A stretch of DNA of 64,000 nucleotides from Knoxdaviesia capensis (GCA_001510575.1 LNGK01000004.1:3656667-3720666), one strand, 5' to 3'; numbered from the stretch's first letter, positions 46,225 through 58,241 are shown. Notes: generated from the letters alone by a model not told the origin. Program-made: numbers and translations.

Positions 46225-47064
46225 AAGGAGGTGCATTTTGGTGATGCAGGCTGGAGGAGATGGGAGGAGTAAGACAGTCATCACGATACAACGGTGTTGG
46301 TTGTCATTTGGCCTAGGAACCATGAAATGGACTTCAGTACATAGCCGAGTATTAATAGCAAGAAGTTAGTTTAAATGCCGCCTGCGCCTATTGTCGCCAC
46401 CGTAACTCGTTCAAACAACAACATAACCCTAACCCTAACCATGTCAAACAACGACAAGATGACAAACCTCAACGCTCAAGGATGCCATATTGATACAACG
46501 TAACCTATCTTCATTACCAAGATAGCCAGATTCAAACCCCCTCCGTTATCGGCATCAGCGTCACAAGCCCGAATAGCAGGTAATCTTCCCGCTCCAAACG
46601 GCGGAGTAGCCTGGCGGCCGGTCCGGTCCCGCCGATGTCTCACGCGGGGGGAGTAAAGTCAGATACCGGTGGGCAAAAGTAACTGTATTGAAAAGGGAAA
46701 GCAAAAAATACATGGAATTGAAACACGGGGATATCAGATAGAAGGAAAAAACCAAGCAAAAGAATACTACTAGTAAGAACCCCACAACGAGCAAATCCAG
46801 AAAAGCAGAGGAAGAGACATCTGAAGACAACCACAGACATGCACGGCCAGGACCAAGTCACACACATCTAGGGTTTAACCCTAGACCATGCCCAAAACCC
46901 TAATGCACCGGCCTCCACCAAAACATAACACACACGCCCAGATCATAACTTCATGAGGCAGCGAGGGCCGCACCAAAAGACAGACAAAAGAAGAAGAAGG
47001 AATCAAGGGAAGAAAAAACAAGCCACATCCCAAATAAACGCCCTCGGGCCTTTTTTTCTCTGGT
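46225..47064. other. Convergent 3' region with telomere-like motifs
   Basis: This lies between CAND1 (plus) and the M50B protease (minus). It contains a 17-nt stretch of telomere-type repeat at 46,424-46,440, a near-palindrome CTAGGGTTTAACCCTAG at 46,868-46,884 and an AAACCCTAA telobox at 46,895-46,903. No gene is evident. Confidence 0.6.
46424..46440. repeat. Interstitial telomere-like (CCCTAA)n stretch
   Basis: The bases read TAACCCTAACCCTAACC, about 2.7 units of the CCCTAA repeat (TTAGGG on the minus strand), the telomere repeat of filamentous ascomycetes. It lies in a convergent intergenic region. It may be an interstitial relic, a repair scar or a Tbf1-type binding site. Confidence 0.85.
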
Positions 47065-47989
47065 TCAGCTGGGAATAAACTTATCCGAGTCCTGCTTCTG
47101 CTCCTCAAACGACTGCGGGAAGGCGGCGATGCCGGCGATGATGCCGGCAACCATGAACAGCAGCGAGATGATGCTCCAGATGACGCCCCAGCACTGCGAC
47201 GAGCCGCCGTAGCGCTGGGCGAACACGCTGGCGTCGGAGCTGTTGACCTTGCGCAGGATCAGGTCGTCGCAGATGTCCCAGACACTGTAGAGGGACGACA
47301 TGACGCCGATGAAGAGCTGAATGGGGGGGGTAGAGAGTGTGTTAGTGGGGGGGTGGGGCTTTCGTTCGGCAACGCACGGAGAGTGGACAAAGAGAGAGAG
47401 TAAAAGAGAGAAAGAGAGACAGAGAGACAGATAAACGTACCACGACGAACCGCAGCGGCTCCGCATGGTTGATAAACCAGCAGCCAACCAACAAGCCCAC
47501 GGCCAGCAGGATGGTCCCGATGGTCAGCCAGTCGCGGCGCGCCCACCACAGGGTCAGCAGGAAGCACACGCCCAGCACGAAGCTGGCGACCTTGGAGGCG
47601 ACGATATTGAACCCGCAGAAGGTCAGCAGCGCGCCGATGAGCGACGAGCCGAGGTACCCGGCGGGCAGGGTGAGCGCGCTGATGCCGCCGACCATGTGGG
47701 TGACGCCGCCCTCGTTCGGGTCGAGCGAGATGGCCTTGACGCGGCCGCCGGTCAGCACCGCGGCGATGGCGTGGCCGAACTCGTGGAACGCGATCACCAG
47801 CATCTTGAACGGCCACAGCAGCCACTTCAGGTACGGCACGTTCCACAGGATCGCGATGCCGACGATGTACGCGCCGATCACGCCGAGCGTCACCGACTGC
47901 GTGTGGTTGACGGTCAGCGCGCGGGCCGCGAGCACCGAGCCGGACACGGTGGCGACCGACCGGGCGGCGCGGAATGCGGGCGGGGCCAT
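47065..47989 (-). CDS. M50B-like zinc metalloprotease, membrane-embedded
   Basis: There are two exons, 47,989-47,441 and 47,316-47,065, giving 266 residues. The zinc-binding HExxH motif is HEFGH (H69-H73), followed by the family-typical GGRVKAISLDPNEGGVTH. Several hydrophobic segments (about 34-50, 60-80, 103-125, 130-148, 155-174, 240-258) indicate an integral membrane protein. It matches the peptidase M50B-like family of fungi, plants and bacteria, whose role is poorly defined; intramembrane or membrane-proximal proteolysis is inferred, not shown. The second exon contributes RKVNSSDASVFAQ, a conserved-looking Asp-containing segment, and the last membrane helix. A GGTTAGGGT motif lies about 80 bp upstream of the start. 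Confidence 0.85.
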
Positions 47990-49494
47990 GGTGGGGGTGT
48001 GTGTGAGGGTGTGTCGAGCTGAGGCGGGGACGGATGTCCGTGGGCGGTCGTGAGAGGGACAGACCAGGGTTAGGGTATATTCGGTGAGGGTTCTGCGGGT
48101 CGAGTTCTTGGCCTGCAAGAGAGAGAGCGCGCGCGAGAAAGAGAGAGAGAGTAGCGAAGGAGATCAAGAGGCACAGAGCGTCCGTTCGGTCGTAGGATTG
48201 AATTGCAGCCGCATGCACAGGTCAGAACCGGCACCAAAACCAAATGGACCAGAGGAAACGTCGTCTTCCCGGATTCACTCCCGGAGAACGAGATAGCGAG
48301 CCGCACCACGTGTGCTTGGGAGATTCCGCGAATGCACAGCAACAACACAGCCCGTAAGAGGTACTTGCGAACAATAACAGCAATAGAGAGAGAGTGTGTG
48401 AGGAGGAAAGTGAAGGAAGAAATACAGAAAAGAGCCACTGGAAAGAGGAAAAAACCCAGGGATCAAATAGATGCTCCCGAAGTGGCGGCGGCCGCTTCAA
48501 CCACAGACACGAACGAGCGAACGGGAAAAAAAAAACACACAAAGTGTGGCTGGAACGACGCGTGGACTCACGCTCTCCCAACTCATTCACCCTCTTCCAC
48601 GCACTCCAGCGGTCCACTCAAATGCCAATACAGGGGAAAAAAGCCAGTGTCAGCAGCCCCTGAATCACTCGATCACTCCGGCAGGTGCTGTTTCCCCTTA
48701 AACTGCTCGGCTGGTGTGGCTGTGCACGCAAAATGTGGCTTGCTTGCTTGCTTGCTTGCTGGCTTCTCCCCAGGCCACTTCGCGCCCTTATGCACGCCCT
48801 GCACATTCTTCCATCACTATGACATGCAGCGCATTGTTTTCCCGGAGGAGAATCACACGATGTTCCTGGATGCTTTGCTGTTCTGTTCGTATTGGCAAAG
48901 TTCATTTAGACTCCACTCCTAGTTTTTCTCCGGCGTTTCTTAGATCCAGGCACTGCTCCGGTTTTTTTTTTTCGCCTCATCTCCGCCACCACTACCGCGC
49001 ATCACTCGTTAGCTGGTTCCTATTTATAGGATTGCCGTTAACCCTAAGCAAACCCTTATTCTGCCCATCATCCACAACACAGATTCCACACACGACACGT
49101 GCCCGCCCCAGGAACACCCGCAAGCACAAAAGCCATGCCACACGCAGCAATGCAAAGTTCAACAAAGGAGCAGCGGGGCATCAAAAACAAGAGTTGAAAG
49201 GTCGCTAGAGTACAATTGAAATGAAAAAAGCCGATCTTTAGAGGAAAAAAACCCCTCTAAAAACCCCCCCCCCAAAAAATGGCCTCCAACCAGAGTGACA
49301 AAAAAACGACAAGAACGAATGGTATATAAACAGAAACGCAAAAACAATAAGATCTGGGGGTATGGTATGGTATGTACTTGGATCAAGCCATGTTGAAAAT
49401 GCAAAACAAGAAGTTGGCCAAAGTGAGACAGACAGAAGAATATGGCAAGAAAACAAAAAGAAAAAAATGGAGTCAGTCGGCTCCGGCCCGGACC
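47990..49494. other. Intergenic: M50B promoter region and flippase 3' flank
   Basis: The sequence nearest the M50B start carries GGGTTAGGGT at 48,067-48,076 and a GA-rich tract at 48,120-48,160. A (CTTG) tandem repeat occurs at about 48,739-48,761. A TAACCCTAAGCAAACCCTTA segment lies at 49,039-49,058. Frames up to 239 codons are shadows without domains. No gene is called. Confidence 0.55.
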
Positions 49495-52400
49495 CTACAG
49501 CGGCCAACTCGGCCGCCCACCGCCGCGCGCCCCGTCACCCACTGCCGCCGCTGCCGAAGGAGCAGGCGCCCCCGCCGCCTGCGTCGGCCGCATCTCGTAG
49601 CTCTCGGGCCCGTCGGCCCGGTGCTCGTCAATCGTGCCGGTGTAGCTCCGCGACTGCGAGATGCCCGACGGCCGGCCCTCGAAGTACGCTCCCTGCTGCT
49701 GCTGCTGCTGTTGATCGTGCTGGTGCTGGTGCTGCTGCTTCGCCGCCGCCAGACTCTCCGCCTCCCGCGGACTCGGCAGCCAGCTGTTCATGCGAATCGT
49801 CGGGCTAGCCACCTGCACCTTGCTCAGTTCCTGGCTATAGTAGAACTTCTTCTGCCCCGCCGCATCACCCCCCGCCGCACCGCCCGCCCCCTTCTCGCCA
49901 CTCTCCGCCCCAGGGCCGCCGTCAAGGTCGTCGCGCTCGGCCTCCAACTGCGCCACAATCTCGTCGACGCGGCCGGCCTTCTCCACCCGCTGCATCAGGT
50001 CCTGGTCCGACGGCACGTACACGCGCTTGAGCGCCTCGAACACCAGCTCCAGCACCATCAGCGACGCGATCACCAGCACCAGGTCGGCCCACCACAGCAG
50101 CTGCGCGCCAAAGTTGTGCAGGAACGCGTCGCGGATCTGGTAGATGCGCAGCTCGCGCGGGATGATCGGCAGCCCCGCCAGCGCCACGTTCCAGATCCAC
50201 CACAGCGTGATCGAGAGCAGCAGGAAGACCGCCGTGATGATGGTCTTGCTGTGCATTTCCAGGAGGCTGCGGCACAACAGAAAAAACAGTGGTTCGTTGG
50301 TTAGTTGGGGTGTGCCACAAGGTCGCAACACGGCTTACGGACGAACAAGCACTTACAGAAGCTTCAGGTTGATGAAAATCACTCCGGCAGAAAACGTCAC
50401 CGACCCCATCGCAAACAACGACGTGTCCGACGTAAACAGCGCCCGGTCATACACCAGGAACACAAAGAAGAACAGAATCACCGACTCCACCGCGCCAATG
50501 GTCATCCAAAACACCCACATCTTCAGATTGAAGCCCTTGTTCTGCTGCCCGAACGAGTACAGCTCCGGCACCGCCAGCAGCGTGCGCGCGCTGAGGTCGC
50601 GGTCGAAGATGCCCATGACAATCACCGGCAACGCCGTGAACAGCCCGTTGAACACCGTCAGCGACCAGTTCTCGTAGAACGACGTGCCGGTGTAGCCCGC
50701 GTAGATCTGGAAGTACGCCTGCACGGGGAAAAACGTAATCTCCTTCCAGAACGTCGCCAGGATGTACTTGCCCGTGCGCAGGTAGTTCCACCGCCCGTGC
50801 ACGAACAGCAGCCGCTGCAGGAACCGGAACTGCCCGATCGAGTAGTCGGCAATGCGCGCCGCCTGCAGGCCCTCCCGCCCGGACACGCCAATGCCGACGT
50901 GCGACGCCTGGATCATGCCAATGTCGTTCGCCCCGTCGCCAATCGCCAGCGTCATCGACTTGGGCACGTGGTCGCGGATGCGCTTGACGATGCTGGCCTT
51001 CTGCGCCGGCGACGCCCGGCAGCAGATCACCGAGTCGGCCCGCACCGCCAGCTCGTAGAACAGCGCGCGGATGCTCTCGTTCTCGTCAACGTCCGCCAGC
51101 GTCTGCCCGTCAATCACCACCACCGAGTCCGGCGTCATGCCGCGGCCAATGTCTGCCAGCGCCGCCTGCATCGTGCCGACCAGCGCGTCCATGCCGTGGC
51201 CGGAGTCGAGGATGTACAGCTCCGACGTCGATAGACACACCTTGGCCGAGTGGCCAATGTTGATCGCCGTCTCGCGCTTGTCGCCCGTAATCATCCACAC
51301 CTTGATGTTCGCCCGCCGCAGCTTGTCAACGGTGTCCGGGACGCCGTCCTGGAGCTTGTCCTCGATCGCCGTTGCGCCGGCCAGCTCGAATTTCTGCTCA
51401 ATCATCTCGCCGACCGACTCGATCTTCAGCTGCCGGTCGACCAGGCTCGTGGTGGCCTCCTGGTAGCTCGCGCGCCACTGCTGGTACTCTTCCTCGCCGA
51501 GGTAGCGGTACGCAAACAGCAGCGTGCGGAGACCCTCGGTGGCAAACTCCAGCATGTGCTGGAACGTGCGCTCAATCACCAGGCCTTCGTTGGACGCCAC
51601 CGACTCGTCCACCATGCCGTCGAGGTAGTCGTTGCGCGAGAGCGCAAGGCTCTGTCGGGGAGTGCGGTACTCCTCGCGGATGGCATGCTGCACCTGCTGC
51701 TGCTGCGGCCGTTTGTCGTCGTGAACCTGCTGCGAAGACGCCGACGGGCCGCTGGTCATTTCCTGCGGCGGCTGGGAGTTGGCGTCGACCGAAGTGCGTC
51801 CGGGACGCGGGGGCCGCGCCAGCGACAGCGACGTACGGCCCAAGTTGAAGCTGGTCCGCTCAACACCGGGAGAGGTCGCCGCCATCTGCAAACTGCGCCG
51901 CCGCATCACCTTGTCCTGCTCCAGACTGCGGCGCATACTCGCGCGCCGCTCGACATCCCGCACCTTCTTGACCGCGAGGTCGTGCAGTTTCAGCAGCGGC
52001 ATAATCGCACTGTCGGCACCCTTGCAGAACACGCACACCCGCCCGTCCGGCATGCGGATGATGATCGACATGCGCTTGCGCTTGCTGGAGAACTCAATCA
52101 CATCGAGAACCTTGAAGGTCTCCGTCACCAGCGTGCCGTCGGTGTCGGGAAACTGCAGCTTGATCTCCTGCGCCGGCCGGTCGATCATCAGATACCCAAG
52201 ATCCTTGGCCGCCTCCACCAGCGCCAGTTCGTCGGGCGACGCGGCCTGGAACGAAATGTCGCCGCGGTCGTTGTACTCGGGAAGACACGTGTTGCACAGC
52301 GCCATGCACATCAGGAAATGCCGCGTCTTACGCGACAGCGTCGTGTTCGGCCGGCTCCGGATGTACTCCAGCATGTCCTCGGTCTTGAGGAGGGCCTGGC

Positions 52401-54226
52401 CCTCCACGGGCTTGATGATCGACTGGCGTTTCTGCGCCGCCGAGTCCATCCACGTCTCCGACATGCCGTGGCTGGCCGGCATGTCCTTGAGCGGGACGGC
52501 GCCCAGCGAGTCGGTGGACTGCATCTGGTGCATGGTCGACCGCGAGCGCGACGTCTCGCGCTTCGACTTGCCCTTCCGGTTATCTTCAATCTGGCGCTGG
52601 CGCGCGGCCAGATCGCGTTCGACGTCCATGTCGTGGGCCCAGGCAAACCCAGCCACGCTCATCACACGGAACCGCAGCAGATTCTCGGTCAGAGTGCCGG
52701 TCTTATCGGAAAACACATAGTTGATCTGGCCGAGGTCCTCGAGGATGGTGGTGGTGTTGACCATCATGGGCGTGTCGGTGACCGGGTCGTACATCTCAAC
52801 ATCGCCCATCAGGTAGAACTGGCCAATCTTGATGATTTCCAGACTCACGTACAGCGACAGCGGAATCAGCGTGTTGAACATGACGATAAAGCCGACGATG
52901 ATCTCGCTCATGGCAACGTTGGCGCCAAAGTCGTGCAGGTACCACGAGAGATCCTCCACGCGGTCCTTCCACAGCACGTAGCCCACCGACAGGCCGGCGG
53001 TGATGGCGCACACGACAAACACGAGACACAGCACGATGCGGTTGAGCAGGGCCTGGATGGCGGGCTTCTTGGTGCGCACGTTCTTGCGGGCGTTCATGCG
53101 GATCTTGCACTCCTCGCCGGTGTTGATGACGATGCCAATGGCCTCGGCAGTGTTACGCAGCTTGGAGCCGCGCAGAACAATGTTGTGCAGGGTTAGCGGG
53201 AGGGTTTCGTCGTCGACGGTGACACGGCCGTCGTAGTTGTACAGATCAATGTTGGGGTCCTCGGAAACAAACTCGGCGCGCAACGACATGATCCCGTCCA
53301 GGGTCGAGCACTTGTCGGACAGCAGTGCCGAGGGCTGTTTGCTCTTTAGGTTAGTCTCGCCGTCCAAGGCCATGGTCTCGATATAGGCGGTGCCGTTAGG
53401 GCCGGTCGCGTGGAGAAGAACGATATCGGCCGGCATGTTGTCGTCTCGCTCCAAACGCACAATATCGCCGACTTTCAGGTGCTGCCACTGGATCTTGACC
53501 CAGTCTTCGGTTAGCGGGATCACGTTGCTCGCGGTCTGAGTGTGGTGCTGGCCGGCCAGGTCGGCGTGGTTGCCGCGGGCTTCGGGGTCGGGGTGGCGGC
53601 GGGCGGAGCGCGAAAAGGCGGCGCGCTTCTCGCGGCTCTTCTCGCCCTTGCGACCCTGCAGAATCCACACATCGCTCTTGTTCTCGATCTTGTCGAAGTG
53701 GTAGCGGCGGTAGTCGTCGTAGCCCTCCTTGGTCATACTAAAGGCAACAAAGGCGACGAGGGGGCCGATGGTGGTGTAGCGTCCGACGGTGGAAAGGCCG
53801 GGGATCAGCTGCAGGATACCGATGACCAGGAAGTAGAAGTTGGCCAGCTTGCTGAACTGGAAGATGAGTTGCTTCGGGAAGAAGTCCCAGATGGTGTAGC
53901 GACTGGATCGGATGAAGTTGCTGACGTACGGCTTGCCGGAGCGCTCGTCGATAAACGGTTCAGGGTTTCTAAAGTCGTGCATGATGTGGCGGCCGTCGAC
54001 AGATGGCGGCAGGGGCTTCTGGCGCAGAATCAGCTCGACGACGACCTTCTGGTAGAACTTGCCCCAGAAGCGCTTCGGGCTGTCACGGAGCCGCTCGCGC
54101 TTGCGGCGTTCGCTGCCGTAGCCGGTGACCTGGATGGCGGCAGTCTCGGTCAGGGTCGGAGCGCCGACGGGAGACTCGGCCTTGAGGACGGAGGTAGCGC
54201 CGCTGGTGGAGCCATATTGTTGTTGG

Positions 54227-54257
<31 letters not shown>

Positions 54258-54597
54258 GCGGTTGCTGTTCTTGCAGTTGTTTGTTTGTTGTGATGGCATC
54301 GGCACGGCGGCGGTCGTAGCCGTTGTCGTCGGCCGGCGGCGGCGGCGGCGGCGGAGCAAGGCCGGCGGTCATATTGTCGGAGACAGATCGTTGTAACGGG
54401 GCTTGCGAGGCAGGGCCATAGGGTCTGTGGAAGTTTCGAGGAGGTTGAGAGTGGGAGGACGACGGCGGCCGTTGCGGTCTTGACGGCGACGGCGACAGCT
54501 GTTGTTCGGGATCGTGGTCTTGTGAGGCAGCATTTCCCGAGTTTTGCCGGATCCTCGAAGGCGTCTCAGGGGAGTTCCTTCCGCCTTGGGAGGACAT
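49495..54597 (-). CDS. DNF3: Phospholipid-translocating P4-ATPase, Dnf3 type
   Basis: There are two exons, 54,597-50,357 and 50,266-49,495, giving 1,670 residues. Residues 1-170 are disordered with a Gln-rich run. The P4 core begins with GKPYVSNFIRSSRYTIWDFF and the GLSTVGRYTTIGPLVAF segment typical of Dnf3 rather than Dnf1/Drs2. The phosphorylated aspartate is D631 in DKTGTLTEN. The nucleotide-domain motif FCKGADSAI, the TGDKRETAINIG box and the hinge GDGANDIGM (from G1220) are all present, so it should be active. About ten membrane segments are expected, the last ones crossing the intron junction. The C-terminal 200 residues are low complexity with a His/Gln tract. It should flip phospholipids to the cytosolic leaflet of Golgi or plasma membrane. 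The first exon alone covers the catalytic part. Confidence 0.93.
54218..54258 (-). repeat. CAA trinucleotide repeat encoding poly-Gln in the flippase
   Basis: A nearly pure CAA repeat (GTT on the plus strand) encodes a run of ten or more glutamines in the disordered N-terminus of the P4-ATPase. Its length is likely to vary between strains. Confidence 0.9.
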
Positions 54598-55229
54598 CGG
54601 GGCGGCTCCAAAATGGAAGGAACGACAGGATGTGCAGGAGCGAGCGGTGGTGGTTTTTTGGGGGTTTTTTTTAGCCTGAGATTGTCGGCATGAGGGTTGG
54701 TTTCAAAGCAGGAGTCGTCCGAACAAGGTTGCTTTCGGGGTGAACACACAGCGCAAAAAGATGTTATATACAAGAAGGGAAGATATGCAAGGAAATTAGA
54801 GAGAGAGAAACGAAGAAAGAAAAAGAAAAGGAAAGGAAAACCCGGTGATAATTGACAAAAAACCCCCCCGTAAAAAAAAAGAACGATTAAAGATACAGCC
54901 GAAATACACTCGGACTAGGATGCAAGAAGAAGAAGAGTTGGTAATCTCGCGATGTCCGCAAAAAAAAAAGTCTGTAGGTAAAAGGACAAGGAGAGCAGAG
55001 CAGACCAGCCAGGAAATGCGCAGGGTCTGTAGGTGTCAGTGATCTACAGGATGTTGCGGTTGCAGGGCGGTGCGGAACCAATGACGACGCAGAAAACCGG
55101 CATGCACGCTCTTAAATTCCAGTGGACTCGGTGCTCCGTGAAAAAAGCCAGGGCTGGAATGAGTGGGAAAATGAATGATTGTCCGTTGTTTCGGGGGTGG
55201 GAAGGAGGAAAGGGCGAGCGAGAGAGAGA

Positions 55230-55268
<39 letters not shown>

Positions 55269-57633
55269 CGAGGCTTGGCAAATGATGTAGACAACCGAGT
55301 TGCAGGCAGGATGAGTGAGTGGATTTGGTGATTTTCGAAGAAGAAAGAGCAGGGGCTCCCGGCGGACGATACGAGCCCAGACTTTTTGTTGTTAAGTTCC
55401 TTCCTTCCTTCCTTCCTACTGCCCCAGCCCCTGCTCTAAATAAGTGTACTCGGGCAGGCACCTAGTCAGCGAGCTATATAGACGGCCGAATACCTAGTAC
55501 AGTCCATAGTGCTAGAGTAGCCGGCGAGGAACTGACTCGCTATCCCCAGCCGGCGGTACTTTAGAGTCGGTCACTAGCGATCATCGCATGCTGATATCAC
55601 CAACCCCGCCTGGCCGACCGTAAAACTGAACCTCCACAACGCACTCTTCGACAACATCAGCCAGCCGTCAATATCGAGGGGTCGCTATCACGCCTGACTG
55701 AAGCTTTTGTTTCATGTTTCACATCACCACCAACCACCACGTAGTCATCCATCCACCACTGAGATCCCCTCTCATCTGTCTCTTTTCTCTCGTTCTCTCT
55801 CTCTCTCAAGAATCAGGTGTTCCTTCCTTAGCACGCATACCTCCAACCTCACAGTCTAGAGCCCAGGCTATCCAGCTTCGTCGTCTGTCGCCAACGCAAT
55901 CAGTTGTGGCTGGGCAAGCGCCGCCGGGTCTTTCCAAACCCCCAGAAAGCCGCCATCCGGCTTTTCGCACATGTCCGCGGCTCGGTTGTCTGTCAAGCGG
56001 CGGAATATTAGCTTTTTTGCCTTTATATATATACTATGCCATTGAGGTGGAAGTCTCGTAACGAAAGCCCGCTCCAGCGCCAAGGAACCGCCAATCGAAC
56101 CAAACGAAAGACACAAAGAGATACTCCTGCACAGCCTCCTTCACAACAGAGCAGCGCTCACAAAGGAAAATCCGCGGATTTTCTCAATAGCCATTGAATT
56201 ACCAACATATATATACATACACTTACCAGTCCAAGCAGAACGTCATCAAGCGTCGAATGCCACATCATCGCCTGGGGGGTCCGCCCAAAGAGAAAAGAGA
56301 CCGGATGAAAGCCATTGAATGATGTTATACAATCTTCCAGACCGTTTCTTTAAAAGGTGGTTGTGTTAAGCTGTTGATCTTGCGGGGGAAGGAAGTCAAA
56401 GTCAAGACAAGACACCAAGAACAAGCCACTTCCTTCAGCTTCACAGACATACACGCAACAAAACAAAAACAAAATATTGCACACGTGGGCAATCACACGA
56501 GAGCCGTGGAATCCGGAAGGAGCCCACGAGACAAGAGACTCACGCAAAAAACCGTCCAGCCAAAAAAAGAAAAAAAGAAGAGGAAAAAAAACCCCGAAAA
56601 AAAACCTGTAGATCAGACAGACCCTGTATGTGCGCGTTTGTGAAGGAAGACACGTCAAACGAGGGAACAAACGAGATGGCTGCCCGCGGAGCCAATCTTC
56701 CGGGCCCCAGTGGTTTGTTCCTGATCATGAACAAACTTGCTTTTGCTTTTTTGTATTTTTTTTCGGTGGTCGGTGAACAGGGCCCGAACTCGATCGCCCA
56801 ACTGTACCCCCCAAGACGAACACCGCACAGTACTATTCTATACTCCCTCTACAGCATCATCTCGCCCTCGCAACCCGTCTGGCAGATGTCACCTCCACCA
56901 AAAAACCCCTCCCCCAGCTGCCCCTTTTCCTCCCTTCTCCAGATCTCTCTTTCTCGCCCTCTTTCGCTCGCTCTCTCATTCTTTCGCAAATCCACCACCG
57001 AATCCAGCGCCAGTGCCAGTCAGCGGCGGAGACTTATAGTGGTGGTGGCGTCCCAGCGTTGAAGATAAAAAAAAAAAAAAACTAAAAAAATAAAACCCCC
57101 TCGTGGCTGGACACCAGCTGAAAGGGAACGGGGGCAAGCAACACACCGCGAATGTACCCCCCCATATATAGTTACCACACACTACTGATCAAAAAAAAAG
57201 CAGGATTTTATATCTCTCCAGCCAATTAAGCTTATTTCGTGCGCCTTCTTCTGTCTGTTTAGCGTCCAGCACCACCGGCTGTGTTCCCTCTCTAGCTCAG
57301 AAAAAAAAGAAGAAAAAAAGGGGGAAATCAAGGCTACAAAACTTCCCGCCCACCGCCCGCCCCCTCCGCGCCCCACGATCCCGTATACAAGACATAGGCA
57401 GACATACGCACGCGCGCGGACCAAACACGGGTTTTGGGGCGGCCACAACCTTTTCCCCCCCCTGGCAAGCAGCCCAACCCGCCCCCTTCTTCTTGCCTCA
57501 CTCTCTCCTTTTCTCGGAAGAACAGACAGAACCAAAAAAAAAAAAAACGCCGCTGTCCCCGGACGCAGGAGCTGCGGCAACACCCTCCACCCTACCATCC
57601 GCCGAGCCCTGCGCCATGTCCATGCATACCCAG
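54598..57633. other. Intergenic left of the MITE, including the flippase promoter
   Basis: This is the upstream region of the flippase gene. It holds a (GA)n tract (about 55,236-55,262), a (TTCC)5 run (55,397-55,417) and short poly-A/T runs. Frames up to about 156 codons are composition-driven and have no domain. No gene is called. Confidence 0.55.
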
Positions 57634-57635
57634 TA

Positions 57636-57730
57636 CTCGTGCCACGCCCCACTTATCTGGTTCACTCTACGAGCGCACCATCTAAAGATGGTGCTCATCA
57701 GCAATGTTGCCAAATCACCAATGTTGCCAA
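57636..57730 (+). repeat. Left terminal inverted repeat of the MITE
   Basis: 95 bp, perfectly matching the right arm in inverted orientation. It carries the hairpin CACCATCTAAAGATGGTG and two copies of AATGTTGCCAA. Confidence 0.93.
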
Positions 57731-57940
57731 CACACAATGCTACTAAACTACTATCACCACGACAGCGAAATCTCGCGCAACTTACGAGATAGATATTTGA
57801 GGGTTAGCTAAATAGAAGCGTATAGCCTCTTAGAGTCGACGTTTAGTAGATATAGTTAATAGGAATTTTATAGAATAAGATATAAATTATTTTCGAATGT
57901 GGTGATAGTTGAAGAGGGTTTTTTTAATAATTTTGGTGTA

Positions 57941-58035
57941 TTGGCAACATTGGTGATTTGGCAACATTGCTGATGAGCACCATCTTTAGATGGTGCGCTC
58001 GTAGAGTGAACCAGATAAGTGGGGCGTGGCACGAG
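57941..58035 (-). repeat. Right terminal inverted repeat of the MITE
   Basis: 95 bp, the reverse complement of 57,636-57,730 without a mismatch, ending GGCACGAG before the flanking TA. Confidence 0.93.
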
Positions 58036-58037
58036 TA

Positions 58038-58202
58038 TATCCGCTGTCCGTGTAAGCACGGCGATCAGAAGAAATGTTGCAGCGCAGTCCCAAGGCTCTC
58101 ACATGGACAACACACATGCAACCGCCTACCGCACAATCGCACCGGAGGGCTTTACTATACAGTCCAAAGGCTCGGCTGTGGATATGCTTATGCCCAGAAC
58201 AC

Positions 58203-58241
<39 letters not shown>

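Larger units (their letters stand above)
57636..58035. mobile_element. 400-bp MITE with perfect 95-bp terminal inverted repeats, TA-flanked
   Basis: The first 95 bases (57,636-57,730) are the exact reverse complement of the last 95 (57,941-58,035), beginning CTCGTGCCACGCCCC. Both ends abut a TA dinucleotide (57,634-57,635 and 58,036-58,037), the target duplication of Tc1/mariner-type (including Fot1/Pogo) transposons. The 210-bp interior is markedly AT-rich compared with its flanks and has no transposase frame, so this is a non-autonomous element. Each inverted repeat contains an internal 7-bp-stem hairpin (CACCATC..GATGGTG) and a duplicated AATGTTGCCAA. Perfect identity of the arms suggests a recent insertion or strong arm homogenisation. 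The family name is unknown to me. Confidence 0.92.

Noticed and set aside
46225..47064. Telomerase RNA gene suggested by the CCCTAA template-like stretch
   Set aside because: The interval is only 840 bp between two converging genes, the repeat is longer than a usual template, and similar motifs recur in neighbouring intergenic regions.
51250..53196. 648-codon plus-strand frame antisense to the flippase
   Set aside because: Shadow of a GC-rich third-position coding sequence. Its Arg/His/Leu-rich translation has no domain, whereas the opposite strand encodes all P4-ATPase motifs.
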